From: Parastagonospora avenae f. sp. tritici 18332-5
Taxonomy: Eukaryota > Ascomycota > Dothideomycetes > Pleosporales > Phaeosphaeriaceae
NCBI GenBank assembly: GCA_022559985.1
Contig: JAFJTR010000027.1
Span: 62,001 to 126,000 of the forward strand
Length of the DNA: 64,000 nucleotides
Direction: 5' to 3'
Position 1 is the first letter of the stretch. The number at the start of each line of letters is the position of its first letter. Below are positions 1 to 9,517 of this stretch, in pieces. The notes under the pieces are model-generated. The model was not told the DNA's origin. It saw nothing but the letters and a program-made list of their open reading frames with translations, and did no database searches. Both the position numbers and the translations under genes were made by a program.

Positions 1-360
1 TGCAAGCGACTCCGTTCGTGACATCCCTTAGTACTGTGGACTTCAATGCGTATTGACTTCGACGATTATGGTGGTGGATACGCTCCCCGCGTATTCCCGC
101 ACTGGATGCTTGTACACGGTGTCGTCCCTAGAGTAAATTAGTGAGATGAAAGGTACATCCCCAGATCTAGATTTCTCCATCGCCATCTCGTGTATAAAAC
201 AAACATCTTAGCGTGTCATTGAGCTGGCGGGAGCTTGGAGTAATGCCCCTAAGGCGACATCGCTCCTGCCAACACAAAATTCTCAAAGCTGCAATAATTG
301 AGAGAGAAAAAAACTCGCCGCACCACCACAACAGGTAGCAGCGAGAGCAAAAAGAGAAGA
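1..360. other. Non-coding stretch upstream of the tRNA gene
   Basis: No open frame with recognisable coding content is seen on either strand. It may hold the edge of a gene outside the window, but nothing supports that directly. Confidence 0.4.
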
Positions 361-445
361 GGTCTTGCCCGGAATCGAACCGGGGTTACCGGAAAATACT
401 GATGCGAATCAGAATCCGATGTGATGACCGCTACACTACAAAACC
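361..445 (-). tRNA. tRNA-Gln (anticodon CUG) with a 14-nt intron
   Basis: Read on the minus strand this folds as a full cloverleaf. The acceptor arms GGTTTTG and CAAGACC pair at all seven positions (one G-U), the D arm has a GTG/CAC stem, and the T arm has the CCCCGG/CCGGG-type stem with the TTCGATT loop. The anticodon loop reads TTCTGA then T, with anticodon CTG at 412-410. A 14-nt intron (395-408) sits one base 3' of the anticodon, the standard place for a nuclear tRNA intron. The mature length is 71 nt before CCA addition. The body closely resembles yeast tRNA-Gln. A neighbouring T run downstream of the gene on its own strand would suit RNA polymerase III termination. Confidence 0.93.
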
Positions 446-658
446 TTCTGAATGAGCTGTGATTGGCTAGGAATTAAAAGATTTCTTCAATTAATTTGTA
501 TATAAATCAGGTTGTAAAGAGGGTGAAGTTGGTCTCCTTGATGCCAGATACGATGTGGTTGAGGTGCATTGCGCGGGTGGGGTCGGCGTAAAATTTGCTA
601 ACGTACATAGCGAGCTCCACCTGCGCAGCGAATCTGACGCAAACAGCGACACATAAAT

Positions 659-2314
659 CTACAACTTCGCTTTAGCTTCGTCCTTGATGACCATGCCGAA
701 CTTGCCACTCTTTTCCTTGTCGCGTAGAATTCGCCGCAAAATCTTGCCAGACGGACTCTTGGGGATCTCATTGATAAATTCAACTTCCTTGACCCACTTG
801 TACCTTACTTTCTTCTCCTTGACGTATGTAATTATCTCTTTCCCAATTGCCATGCTCTCCTCGATGCCGGGCTTCAAGACAATGTACGCCTTTGGAAGCT
901 CGCCACTGTAATCGTCTTTGACGCTCATCACGGCGACGTCTTCGACCTTGGGGTGTCCAAGAAGCAGGTCCTCCAACTCAGCTGGAGCGACTCCGATGCC
1001 CTTGACCTTGATGAGCTCCTTGATGCGGTCGCTGATGTGAATCATGCCCTCTGCATCGATGGCACCGCGGTCGCCAGTATGCAGAAAACCATCCTTGTCA
1101 AAAGTATCCGCTGTGGCCTTTGCATTATTCAGGTATCCCATCACGACTTGAGGACCGCGTGCTAGGACTTCGCCATCTTCACCAACGTCTCCCTCTTTGC
1201 CATTGTCCTTGATGATTTTGACCTCGGTGGAAGCCACAATAGCTCCACCAGAGTGTGCGTACTTGTAGTCGAATTTCTGTGGAGGGTGGGCAGTGATGCA
1301 GCTGCAAGATTCGGTCATCCCGTAACCTTGCTTGAAGCCGGTGTTGGGGAACTTCTTCTGCAACTGCTGGATAATCTCCTCTGAGAGCGGTGCGGCGCCT
1401 GATGAAAAGCGAGTGACATGACTAAGATCGTACTTGTCGACAATTGGATCACGCACGAGTCGGATCAGGATTGGTGGTACCAGAAGGAGCTCACTGAGCT
1501 TGTACTCTACAACAGTGTCCAACATCTTCTCCATTGTGAACTGCGGTAACATAACTACTTCGGCATTAAGTAGTAGAGGGAGGTGCATACTATGCACCAA
1601 TCCTGTTATATGAAACAGCGGGAGTACTGCCATAACCTTCTTCATGGTTTCAGGTGTGATCTGTTGGATCTGCAGACATTGTGCGATGACGTTTTGATGC
1701 GAAATCATAACAGCTTTTGGAAGACCGGTTGTTCCTGAGGAGAAAGACAAGAATCCGCACACGTCCTTGTTCTTCTGACCTGACTGTAGCTTGAAGGCGG
1801 GTGTCTGATTAGCTTCGCCGTACGATTCGCCCATCTTGATGAGGTCCTGAACGGTGGTATACCCAGGAAGTTCGCCTTCGAGGAGGAACACGCTTGATTG
1901 TGGCAAGCCAGCGGCCTTTGCACTCACTGCAGCAATTTCCATGCTTGCCGGAGTTGTCATTAGAAACTTGGCGTCTGCCGTCTTGAGTGCGAAAGTCATT
2001 TCCTCCTCGTTGTACGCCGGAGAGGCGCCACTGATCTTTGCTCCCACTCTGAGACCAGCAAACACTGCTACTGGATACCACACTGTGTTCTGGCTAAAAA
2101 GTGCTACAGTTTGACCACTCTTTAGGCCATACCTCTTGGTCAAGGCTGTGGAAATGTAGGTGGAGTACTTCTTCACATCCGCCCAGTTGACGCGCTCTTT
2201 CGTTACGGCATTCTGAAACCCCGCAAGTTCACTAGGTGCATACTTGATGATGGGCGAATGTGAAGAGTCAAAGAAGAAGTCCCAGTCGGTTATTTCGGTC
2301 GGTACTGCTGACAA
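659..2314 (-). CDS. AMP-dependent acyl/aryl-CoA ligase (4-coumarate-CoA ligase-like), peroxisomal
   Basis: A single-exon protein of 551 aa and full family length. It belongs to the adenylate-forming superfamily that activates a carboxylic acid with ATP and then transfers it to coenzyme A. The P-loop-like AMP motif FSSGTTGLPK lies at about 191-200, YGMTES at 331-336, the TGD motif at 413-415, and PSGK with the catalytic lysine of the mobile C-terminal domain at about 522-525. The 4CL-like APAELE segment is at about 443-448. The protein ends in AKL, an accepted PTS1 peroxisomal signal. The substrate cannot be read from sequence: a phenylpropanoid-type, medium-chain or other aryl acid is possible. 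It is divergent to the 3-hydroxyacyl-CoA dehydrogenase-like gene at 2758, which suggests a shared acyl-CoA catabolic role. Confidence 0.9.
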   Translation of the reverse strand: MSAVPTEITDWDFFFDSSHSPIIKYAPSELAGFQNAVTKERVNWADVKKYSTYISTALTKRYGLKSGQTVALFSQNTVWYPVAVFAGLRVGAKISGASPAYNEEEMTFALKTADAKFLMTTPASMEIAAVSAKAAGLPQSSVFLLEGELPGYTTVQDLIKMGESYGEANQTPAFKLQSGQKNKDVCGFLSFSSGTTGLPKAVMISHQNVIAQCLQIQQITPETMKKVMAVLPLFHITGLVHSMHLPLLLNAEVVMLPQFTMEKMLDTVVEYKLSELLLVPPILIRLVRDPIVDKYDLSHVTRFSSGAAPLSEEIIQQLQKKFPNTGFKQGYGMTESCSCITAHPPQKFDYKYAHSGGAIVASTEVKIIKDNGKEGDVGEDGEVLARGPQVVMGYLNNAKATADTFDKDGFLHTGDRGAIDAEGMIHISDRIKELIKVKGIGVAPAELEDLLLGHPKVEDVAVMSVKDDYSGELPKAYIVLKPGIEESMAIGKEIITYVKEKKVRYKWVKEVEFINEIPKSPSGKILRRILRDKEKSGKFGMVIKDEAKAKL

Positions 2315-2757
2315 TTAGCTGTGCGTGCACGACAAGGCTTTGTGTTCACATACAATCAATTGGCGGCTGTCTCGATTTGAAGATGACCATTTTGCGAATG
2401 TGGATACGTACGTCACACTACAGATACCCTTCACTGCAGTGATCTAAGAGCTGAGAACGAGTGCTAGATGTGTGATGTTGAAGAGTATAGGAGCAGAGCT
2501 GCCGCTCTGTCGAAATGCAAGTCGACATAGCTCCATCCTCGGGCGCGCCCATCTCCTTCGGATTCGTAGTGGTCGAGTCGATGGTGCAGCGGGGATAAGG
2601 CGTGTAGGGCGGGGTTGGGAAACCGCATCCGAGCCGTCCCAAAGCGGCTGTGATCGACGTCATGCATGACAGAGCGGCGGAGAGAGGCTCATCAGAGTAC
2701 ATCGTGCCATCACAAATGATACAACGGCCATCCATCGGTTAATGCATAGAGGAAGCA
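2315..2757. promoter_or_regulatory. Divergent promoter region (CoA ligase / hydroxyacyl-CoA dehydrogenase)
   Basis: 443 bp separate the two start codons of oppositely oriented genes, so both promoters must lie here. No specific binding site was identified with confidence. Small ORFs on both strands in this interval show no coding features. Confidence 0.5.
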
Positions 2758-3684
2758 ATGGAAATTATGAAGACTAGAATCGCCTTGATTGGCACCGGGA
2801 CAATTGGCCTATCATTCGCCGCCTTCCATCTCGCCAAACTTTCTCCTTCCCAGCTCACCATTTACGATACGAGGCCAGATTTGTCTACGTACATCCAAGA
2901 ATTCTTACCAAAGTTCTTCGAAGGCGGACAGAGCCCTGCCGATCTTTCGGAAATAAACCTTGCTGCAACACTACAAGAAGCCGTGTCTGATGCTCACATC
3001 ATCCAGGAATCCGGACCAGAAAATCTTGATGTAAAGAGAAGGCTGTGGAAAGAAGTAGAGAAGTATGCTCCAAAAGATGCATTACTGTGGAGTAGTACGA
3101 GCGGCATACCAGCATCCCAACAAGTGCAGGACATGCAAGATAAGACAAGACTACTAGTGGTGCATCCGTACAACCCACCTCATATCATGCCATTGCTCGA
3201 ACTCGTTCCTTCACCAGGGACATCCGACACAGTGATCGCACGGACGCAAAATTTCTGGCGCGAAAGAGGCAGAGTTCCCATTCACATTAAGCGCGAAACC
3301 ACTGGGTTCGTGGCCAATCGGCTCGCGTTTGCCCTGCTACGTGAATCCATACACCTCGTCAGCGAAGGCGTAGTCTCTGTCTCTGAGCTCGATCAGATTG
3401 TGGAGTCGAGTATGGGGCCACGCTGGTCAGTCGCTGGGCCATTCAAGAGCTATCACGCTGGTGGTGGCCCTGCAGGTCTCGAAGGTTTCTTCAAGAATAT
3501 TGGTGGAACAGTGCAGTCGTGCTGGGATGATGCGGGGACGGTCAATGTGGGTGATGGCTGGGAAGCAGAAATATTCAAGCAGGCGAAAGAGACGTACGGA
3601 ACTGTAGATGTGAGCGAAAGAGACAGAATTACCCGAAGAGTGCTGGATGTACTCAAGGAAGAGAAGGGGAAGAGTACCCCATAA
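2758..3684 (+). CDS. 3-hydroxyacyl-CoA dehydrogenase-like NAD-dependent oxidoreductase
   Basis: A single exon of 308 aa. The N-terminal Rossmann motif GTGTIG (residues 12-17) and the downstream acidic residue in YDTRPD mark an NAD-binding domain. The middle segment TTGFVANRLAFALLRESI and the C-terminal MGPRWSVAGPF pattern match the two domains of the 3-hydroxyacyl-CoA dehydrogenase family. Within that family the short, soluble forms include L-gulonate 3-dehydrogenase (lambda-crystallin) and carnitine dehydrogenase, and the exact substrate is not decided by sequence. ATG at 2758 is used; an in-frame ATG at 2767 is an equally possible start. No PTS1 is present at the C-terminus. It shares a promoter region with the CoA ligase. 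Confidence 0.85.
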   Translation: MEIMKTRIALIGTGTIGLSFAAFHLAKLSPSQLTIYDTRPDLSTYIQEFLPKFFEGGQSPADLSEINLAATLQEAVSDAHIIQESGPENLDVKRRLWKEVEKYAPKDALLWSSTSGIPASQQVQDMQDKTRLLVVHPYNPPHIMPLLELVPSPGTSDTVIARTQNFWRERGRVPIHIKRETTGFVANRLAFALLRESIHLVSEGVVSVSELDQIVESSMGPRWSVAGPFKSYHAGGGPAGLEGFFKNIGGTVQSCWDDAGTVNVGDGWEAEIFKQAKETYGTVDVSERDRITRRVLDVLKEEKGKSTP

Positions 3685-3903
3685 CGTGTACGCTCCTTGA
3701 AATGCCGGTGCTTCACGTCCTCGTTCTCATTCACTTGCTGATACTTGGTCTCAGCGCCCTTGAAGTTCCTGCCCCTCACGTTCAATGTTCGTGCTTTCCT
3801 CAAACGCATCTACCACCACCCCGCTCCTTCCTCTTTCCAACTTCTCCTCCATCTCTTCAACCCCAACACCCAAAGGAGCACCTACTGACATTTCAATTTA
3901 ACA

Positions 3904-4977
3904 ATGCTCACTCTCTTCCTCCTGCTAGGCAGCGTCCTCGCCTTACCGCGTGACGAGGGCTCTGACACTGTCGCCGCCGCGAAGCATACGAAGACCATCG
4001 TCGTTACGGTAACACAGACCTCGATGGCGCCACTTCCCTCCGACCCTTCACTTGTCTGCCCGACGCCAAGTCTGCCATGTATCATCGACGGCATAGCGAT
4101 TTGGCCCAACAGCACCACCATTCCGTCTTTCACGCTGTCCCCAAGTGGAGACTCGACTGCACCGTCCTCAAGTGCCACGAGCTTCAGCTCCAGTGAGAGC
4201 AACAGCGCAACAACTCCAGGCGGCAGTAACAGTGCCACAACTTCCAGCTCTATCGCGAGCGCAACAAGTTTAAACTGCTCGCACAACATGTCTCACATCC
4301 TGCCACCAAAACCAACATCATGGATGACGACCATCACTGGGCCAGTCGATCCTTCATCAACAACCGTAGACACCCCACAAGAAGCAGAACCCACGCCTGG
4401 TGAAGAGAACAACAACGATGAAGATAACACATCAAGCGACCCAGACACTGACCCAGATGACGAGCAAGACACCGACGAAGATAGCACGTCAGACACTGAA
4501 CCAGATGAAGATCAGAACAACGATGCGAATAACACACCTCACAGCCCAGACGACCAGCAACCCGCCGACGAGAACAAGCAAGCCTCAGCAGCCATAGCCG
4601 ACCAACCCTTCACACATACCAAACGAACATCCACAAACGACGCTCTCCCCACCCTCGATCCCATCGCCTGGGCCGGCATCGACAAACGCTACGAAGTCAG
4701 CGGCGCCCAGCGCAGCCACAGGCCGTTCTGGAGTCGCGTCTTCGTCGCGGGGTATCCGCAGTCACCGGTGCAGGTCGACGCAGACAAGGACGACTTTAGC
4801 ACGAGCAATGAGCCGGAGAATATGTGCGTGACGTGCCCAGAGGGAGGGGATGTTGTGTGTATTGAGGAGACGCATTATGGGTTTTGCGATGAGGGGTGTG
4901 CGGAGCCGAGGAGGTTGAGGGAGGGGATGAGGTGTGTGAGTGGGAGGATGACTGGGGCGACGGAGTGGAGTGGATAG
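3904..4977 (+). CDS. Secreted protein with acidic low-complexity centre and Cys-rich C-terminus
   Basis: A single exon of 357 aa. Residues 1-14 (MLTLFLLLGSVLAL) form a clear signal peptide. A Ser/Thr-rich region follows, then from about residue 160 to 225 a very acidic stretch of Asp/Glu/Asn/Thr with DPD, DED and NND units, and then an R/K-rich dibasic section (KR at about 235 and 257) that could be a Kex2-type processing site. The last about 50 residues hold seven cysteines in a CVTC...VC...GFC..GC...RC pattern seen in secreted fungal proteins. No enzyme domain is visible. A role in the cell wall or at the host/environment interface is inference only. The region just upstream is pyrimidine-rich, typical of fungal promoters. 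Confidence 0.75.
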   Translation: MLTLFLLLGSVLALPRDEGSDTVAAAKHTKTIVVTVTQTSMAPLPSDPSLVCPTPSLPCIIDGIAIWPNSTTIPSFTLSPSGDSTAPSSSATSFSSSESNSATTPGGSNSATTSSSIASATSLNCSHNMSHILPPKPTSWMTTITGPVDPSSTTVDTPQEAEPTPGEENNNDEDNTSSDPDTDPDDEQDTDEDSTSDTEPDEDQNNDANNTPHSPDDQQPADENKQASAAIADQPFTHTKRTSTNDALPTLDPIAWAGIDKRYEVSGAQRSHRPFWSRVFVAGYPQSPVQVDADKDDFSTSNEPENMCVTCPEGGDVVCIEETHYGFCDEGCAEPRRLREGMRCVSGRMTGATEWSG

Positions 4978-5481
4978 GATGGGAAGGAGGAGGAGGGAAG
5001 GAAGGCAGGGAATGACTTGGTTGTGGGAACACGAGTTTAGTCCGAGATAGCTTTGCACAACTGTATAGAGCAATACTTGCGCATGAGCATGTTCAAAGGC
5101 CTACCAGGATGATGAGCTTGGTCCGAATTATGTGTTAGACTGTACGAGCAAGAGGCCGAACAGAGACTGTTGCCATAGATAGCCTCAGTATCAAGCAATC
5201 ATCACATGCACTTCACAACAGTCTTGCACATAGTATGTTTTTGTCGGAGACAAATCTTCACTCTCTCATCTATCTCTCCACCAAGCCACCTCCTACCCAA
5301 AGCATACAAAATAGAAGTTATACAAAATGTTCAAGGTTGCGCATCGGTGTCCAGATGATTGTTTACAATTCCCACCCAACCCATGTACACGGCAAAAGTG
5401 TTCTCTCGCGCCGATTGCAAATGCCACAAAACGCCCTTTGGATCCGATGCCCCATATCGTCACACATCCCCACGACTAAGT
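4978..5481. other. Convergent 3' intergenic region
   Basis: It lies between the stop codons of two convergent genes and presumably holds both 3' UTRs. A purine-rich GGAAGGAGGAGGAGG run follows the secreted-protein stop. No gene is seen. Confidence 0.5.
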
Positions 5482-6870
5482 CTAGTACGCAGCGTAAACC
5501 TGACCAACCTTGCTAAGGCCGTTGCCAGAGTTAAGCTGGTTCTCGCCTGATCCAACCATGAACCACGAGTAACCCTGGACCTTGTCAGACGCATCGAGGT
5601 AAGCCATGCACTCCTTGAGGAACGACGCGGCCTGGTCCTCAGACGCAGAGCCAGGGTTAAGGCCGAACTCGGTGACCCAGACGGGCTTTCCGTAAATCTT
5701 GGCGGCCTCCTCGACGTGGTCCTTGAAGCGCTGGACGGTGCCCTCGTTGTAGATGTCGTAGAAGTGGATGTTGGAGGCGTGCACGATGGCGTCGGGGCAG
5801 ACCTCGTGGAACTTGGAGAGCCAGGCGAGGCCCATACCGTCGGTCTTGGGGCCGTTGGTGACTGAAGGACCGATGATGGACATGTCGGGGTGCGACGAAG
5901 CGATGGGGTTCATGTAGGTCTTCCAGGCGGCGCAGGCGGCTTCAGGCGACATGTTGCACTGCGAGGCGTGGTCGCACTCGTTGAAGCCCATGACGGCCTT
6001 GGAGCCCTTCTTGGCAGCCTTGTCGACGTTGGCGAGCCACTCGTCCGCGGAGCTCTTGGATGGGCCGTGCATCATGGGGATGAAGTCGGTGCCGATGTCG
6101 TTGTTCTCGACTTGGCCCCAGTTGTAGCCGAAGCCGAACTTGCTGCCGAAGGTCTTGCAGAGAGCAGCCTCGTTATAGGCGAGACCACGCTTGCTGCCGG
6201 AGTAGCCATTACCGGTGCCGGCGCTGGGGGAGGGCGCGGCGGAGGAGGGAGCGACAGAGGAAGCAATCACAACTGAGCTGGCCGCGTACTCGGGGTACGA
6301 GGAAGCGGGGGTAAGGGAGGCAGCAGCAGAAGATTGCTTCTCGGGCGCCGGGGTGGTCTTGGCCTCCTCGACCTTGGAAGAGGTCTTGACTTCAGGGACA
6401 GCCGGAGTGGGAACGGCAGCAGCAGGGCTGGAAGCACCATATCCGTTACCGTAGGACTCAGCAGCGGCGGGAACCGATGACGATGGGACACCCGCGCCAC
6501 CGCCGGGAGTCACAGTGACGGTGACCTTCTCGGACGCAGTCACGGTGACGGTAGCGGGACCGCACTGATCATCACCACCAGCGCCAGTAGGGACGTTCTG
6601 GGCGGCAGCGACGGGTGTGGAAGAGGCCTTAATGGTTACGGTCTTCTTCAAGGTGGTGGTCGAGGTCGAGGTAACATCAATAGTGCTGTCCGAGCCGCCA
6701 GTAGGGTAGCCAGTGGGGTAGGCGACAGCAGTGCTGTTAGTGTTGCCCCAGCCACCGTTGGGGTAGGGCTTCTCAGCTCCGCGCCTGTGGTGGAACTTCT
6801 CGTGACCGACGTGGGGGACGGCGACAACGGCCGAGGCCATCGCCAAAAGGGCGATCTTCATGGAAGGCAT
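5482..6870 (-). CDS. GH128-family glucanase (Asl1-like cell-wall glycosidase), secreted
   Basis: A single exon of 462 aa. A signal peptide covers about residues 1-18, with a second possible start at Met4. The central region to about residue 225 is Ser/Thr/Pro/Ala-rich and probably O-glycosylated. The catalytic core from about residue 228 to the end matches the Glyco_hydro_cc (GH128) fold. GFGYNWGQ, MGFNECD (acid/base Glu298) and VTEFG (nucleophile Glu401) are the characteristic motifs. Family members such as fission yeast Asl1 and basidiomycete glucanases act on beta-1,3-glucan, so a cell-wall role is likely. There is no GPI signal; the protein ends directly after the barrel. Confidence 0.9.
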   Translation of the reverse strand: MPSMKIALLAMASAVVAVPHVGHEKFHHRRGAEKPYPNGGWGNTNSTAVAYPTGYPTGGSDSTIDVTSTSTTTLKKTVTIKASSTPVAAAQNVPTGAGGDDQCGPATVTVTASEKVTVTVTPGGGAGVPSSSVPAAAESYGNGYGASSPAAAVPTPAVPEVKTSSKVEEAKTTPAPEKQSSAAASLTPASSYPEYAASSVVIASSVAPSSAAPSPSAGTGNGYSGSKRGLAYNEAALCKTFGSKFGFGYNWGQVENNDIGTDFIPMMHGPSKSSADEWLANVDKAAKKGSKAVMGFNECDHASQCNMSPEAACAAWKTYMNPIASSHPDMSIIGPSVTNGPKTDGMGLAWLSKFHEVCPDAIVHASNIHFYDIYNEGTVQRFKDHVEEAAKIYGKPVWVTEFGLNPGSASEDQAASFLKECMAYLDASDKVQGYSWFMVGSGENQLNSGNGLSKVGQVYAAY

Positions 6871-9517
6871 TTCGATGGAGTTCGAGTTACTGATGCGTCA
6901 AAAGTATGAACAGGTAAATTTGCAAGATGCTGCTTCTGGATGAGCGCGAGGTAACGGTGCCGACCAGGGCTATTGCGAGTGATTTCTGTAAAGAGGGTGG
7001 CGTCTACAACGACAATGAATGGACCGAGCGAGAGCTCAAAGAGAATGACTGCAACAGCACCGTGGTTTGTGAGTGAGGGTGACGGAGACAACTGGGGGAC
7101 GGGGCCTGAGGAGTTAATAAAGGGTGGGGAACAAGGCAGAGCGCCGTCGTGGCGTGCCTAAGCTGCCAACCTGCGCCAGCGAGTTCTGGATGTCAGCGCA
7201 CAAACTTTTCTGGGATCTCACCCTGGTCGCACCAAGAGAGCCGGCGGGTAGACCTTCAAGGGGCAAGCGTCAGGCACAAATGTGGAAATAGAGACGTGCA
7301 GCCAGTGAGCATGCAGGGCGCTTCCAAGGATAGCATCACACGCCAGCCCGGACTGTCGTGGCCGCTGGACCAGCGATCGGCACAGAAAGCTTGACTCTGG
7401 CGGCCTGCTCAGCGGGAAGCGCTCATTTGCAAGCCCATGGCACCGCGGTTTCATCGACGACGCCACTTCAGGAACACCCGCACAGGGGCTGCGTGTGATG
7501 GGCATCGATGTGTGTGTCCGTCTCTTTCGCAGCGCTGCAGCTGCACGTCGTCTATCGATAGCCAGCGACTTCATCCGGTCAGACAGCTGTCTTGGAGACT
7601 CGGAGACGACGCGCCGTGTCCAGAAACAAGAAACTCCCCCGCTGCATCTCTCGCCCCACGTCCATTTCACAGCTCCAGCTTTTTCCGGCCATACACGCAG
7701 CTGAGCGTTGCGGGCCCCCGACTCTTCACGCGCTTGGCAGCGCACCCACGATCTCATCTCCCATGGCCTTAACCCAGTGCAAATAAGGCGGTGGTGACGT
7801 TTGCAAACGCATTCGCGCCGTTCGTCGTTGAATTGTTGTTGAGAGGAGACCAAGGCGCGGACCCGCCCCATTGAGTTTCCCAGCGTCTGTGCCTGAGGAA
7901 TGCCTGCCCACGAGTCGGACGTCGGGCCTGGTTCTGGAAGGCTCGCCGACGAGGCACAGCAACCAGGTCCGGAGGCTGACGACGACGACGACGTTATTTA
8001 CCTACACGACTTGGGGGTGATCAGCGTCGCACAGCAGCGTCGTGTGAAACTGCGACTTGCGCTCTTTTCTAGCCATGTTGCAGAGCAGGTCGGCTCCCGC
8101 TAATGCAGGGCGCAGGACACAACTTCAGCCTCCAAAACCCCAAGCCGCGAACTGTCATTTCATTTTCTTTGTTCTTTTGTGTCGTTTTGGCCTTGATAGC
8201 GGCACGGACATCACCGGCGGTGCCAGGCGCATTTCGTCGTGTTGAACCACCCTCGTGTCCTCAAACACGCGACATCTCGCCTCCACGTGGAATTGTCCCG
8301 ACCCGACACCATCCCTTTGCAATACCGGGAAACCGCAGCAATTCTTGTCGACGCTCGTGTTTGCTTCGGTCCGGTCTACTTCTATACGTCACCTCCAATT
8401 CCCACAATTCACTCGCACGGCTTTGCGCTCGAGAAGAGTCTCCCCAGTCAAATCCTCCAGCTCGCATGGGCATCCTATACGCTAGGTCGAGCCAATCAGA
8501 GAAATAGGCTATGTGGGGCGCAGAACCGCCCTATCGATAGACATCTTCCCTGGACCTGCATAAGCGCAATGCACTGCTCGCCCGATGTTTCTGTCTGCAT
8601 GTGTGTATACACAAATCTCTCGTCAACGTTTGTCTTTACATCTGAATTTCTCTTCGAAGTCGCTGTGAGCAATCGTCTGGATAGTCCTGCCCATCCCGCA
8701 GTCTAGATCTCACCCACCAGCCGATCGCAATACCGGTCCCGGATCTCCCGTCAAGTCGATCGTGATGTGCCTCCGCCTCGCACGACCGATCACCAGCAGC
8801 CGATCTCAATCTATCCAGAAATCTTAACTCGACATCTTTGAACGCGTAAACTATTGCTTCATCAATCGCTCTTCGACTTGTATTTAGAACCTTTGACCTC
8901 GGCGTTGACAAGCAAGTAAACTGCTCGTGAACCATGTACGGATACCAAAATAGCCACGATTTGGCATCTCAAGGTAGATCCGAATCTCAGCCTCGAATGC
9001 CATGACGATCGTTCACGCACTGCACTCGCCTGAACAGCGTTCTCGCGAACATCTGAGACCTCCTGCGCGAACCCTTCCGCCACGCACGTTTCGAAACACC
9101 CAGGCGTCGCACGCCCATGGCGCGCGCCGACACATTCACATGCATACCCCCATCGGGCATTTTTCTAGATGTGCTGAGAAACATCCGAGAGAAAGTTTAT
9201 TCCAACGAAAGGTATTGCCCCTTTCTTGATGTCACTGCATACGCCCGTTTGTTTTGTTTTGTTTGAAGACGTCGTAAATGTTTGCATATCGCACAGCTCT
9301 AAAGCTGCGCAAGTGGTCAGAAACTACTACAGATTTGATCTTTCTGCGTGCGCCGAGTCTCGAAACGCCCTGCCTGGAGAGTGAAAATCGACGCCAATGC
9401 TAAATGCTATGCATACGCTGTGGGACCGTGTCGCCAAATATGCCCACCGTAAAAACGCCAAGATGAGATGCAAATGGAAGGAAAGTGCTTCGTGAGATGC
9501 ACGTGAAGAGAGACCTT
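6871..9517. other. Long region without a convincing gene
   Basis: This 2.6-kb stretch lies upstream of the glucanase and downstream of cullin-3. The ORFs here (up to 217 aa) are unsupported: no domain and no consistent frame. On the plus strand, 8100-8930 is pyrimidine-rich like a long fungal promoter or leader. It is followed at 8934 by a short ORF starting MYGYQNSHDLASQ, with a possible donor right after it. A separate 49-aa frame at 9117-9266 starts MARADTF and includes FLDVLRNIREKVYSNE, which looks coding-like. These could be exons of a small unrecognised gene or a relic. Confidence 0.3.

Noticed and set aside
659..3684. Secondary-metabolite gene cluster around the CoA ligase
   Set aside because: No polyketide or peptide synthase core, transporter or cytochrome P450 is nearby.
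7218..7871. 217-aa minus-strand ORF
   Set aside because: Basic, compositionally random protein with no motif; overlapping frames are equally open.
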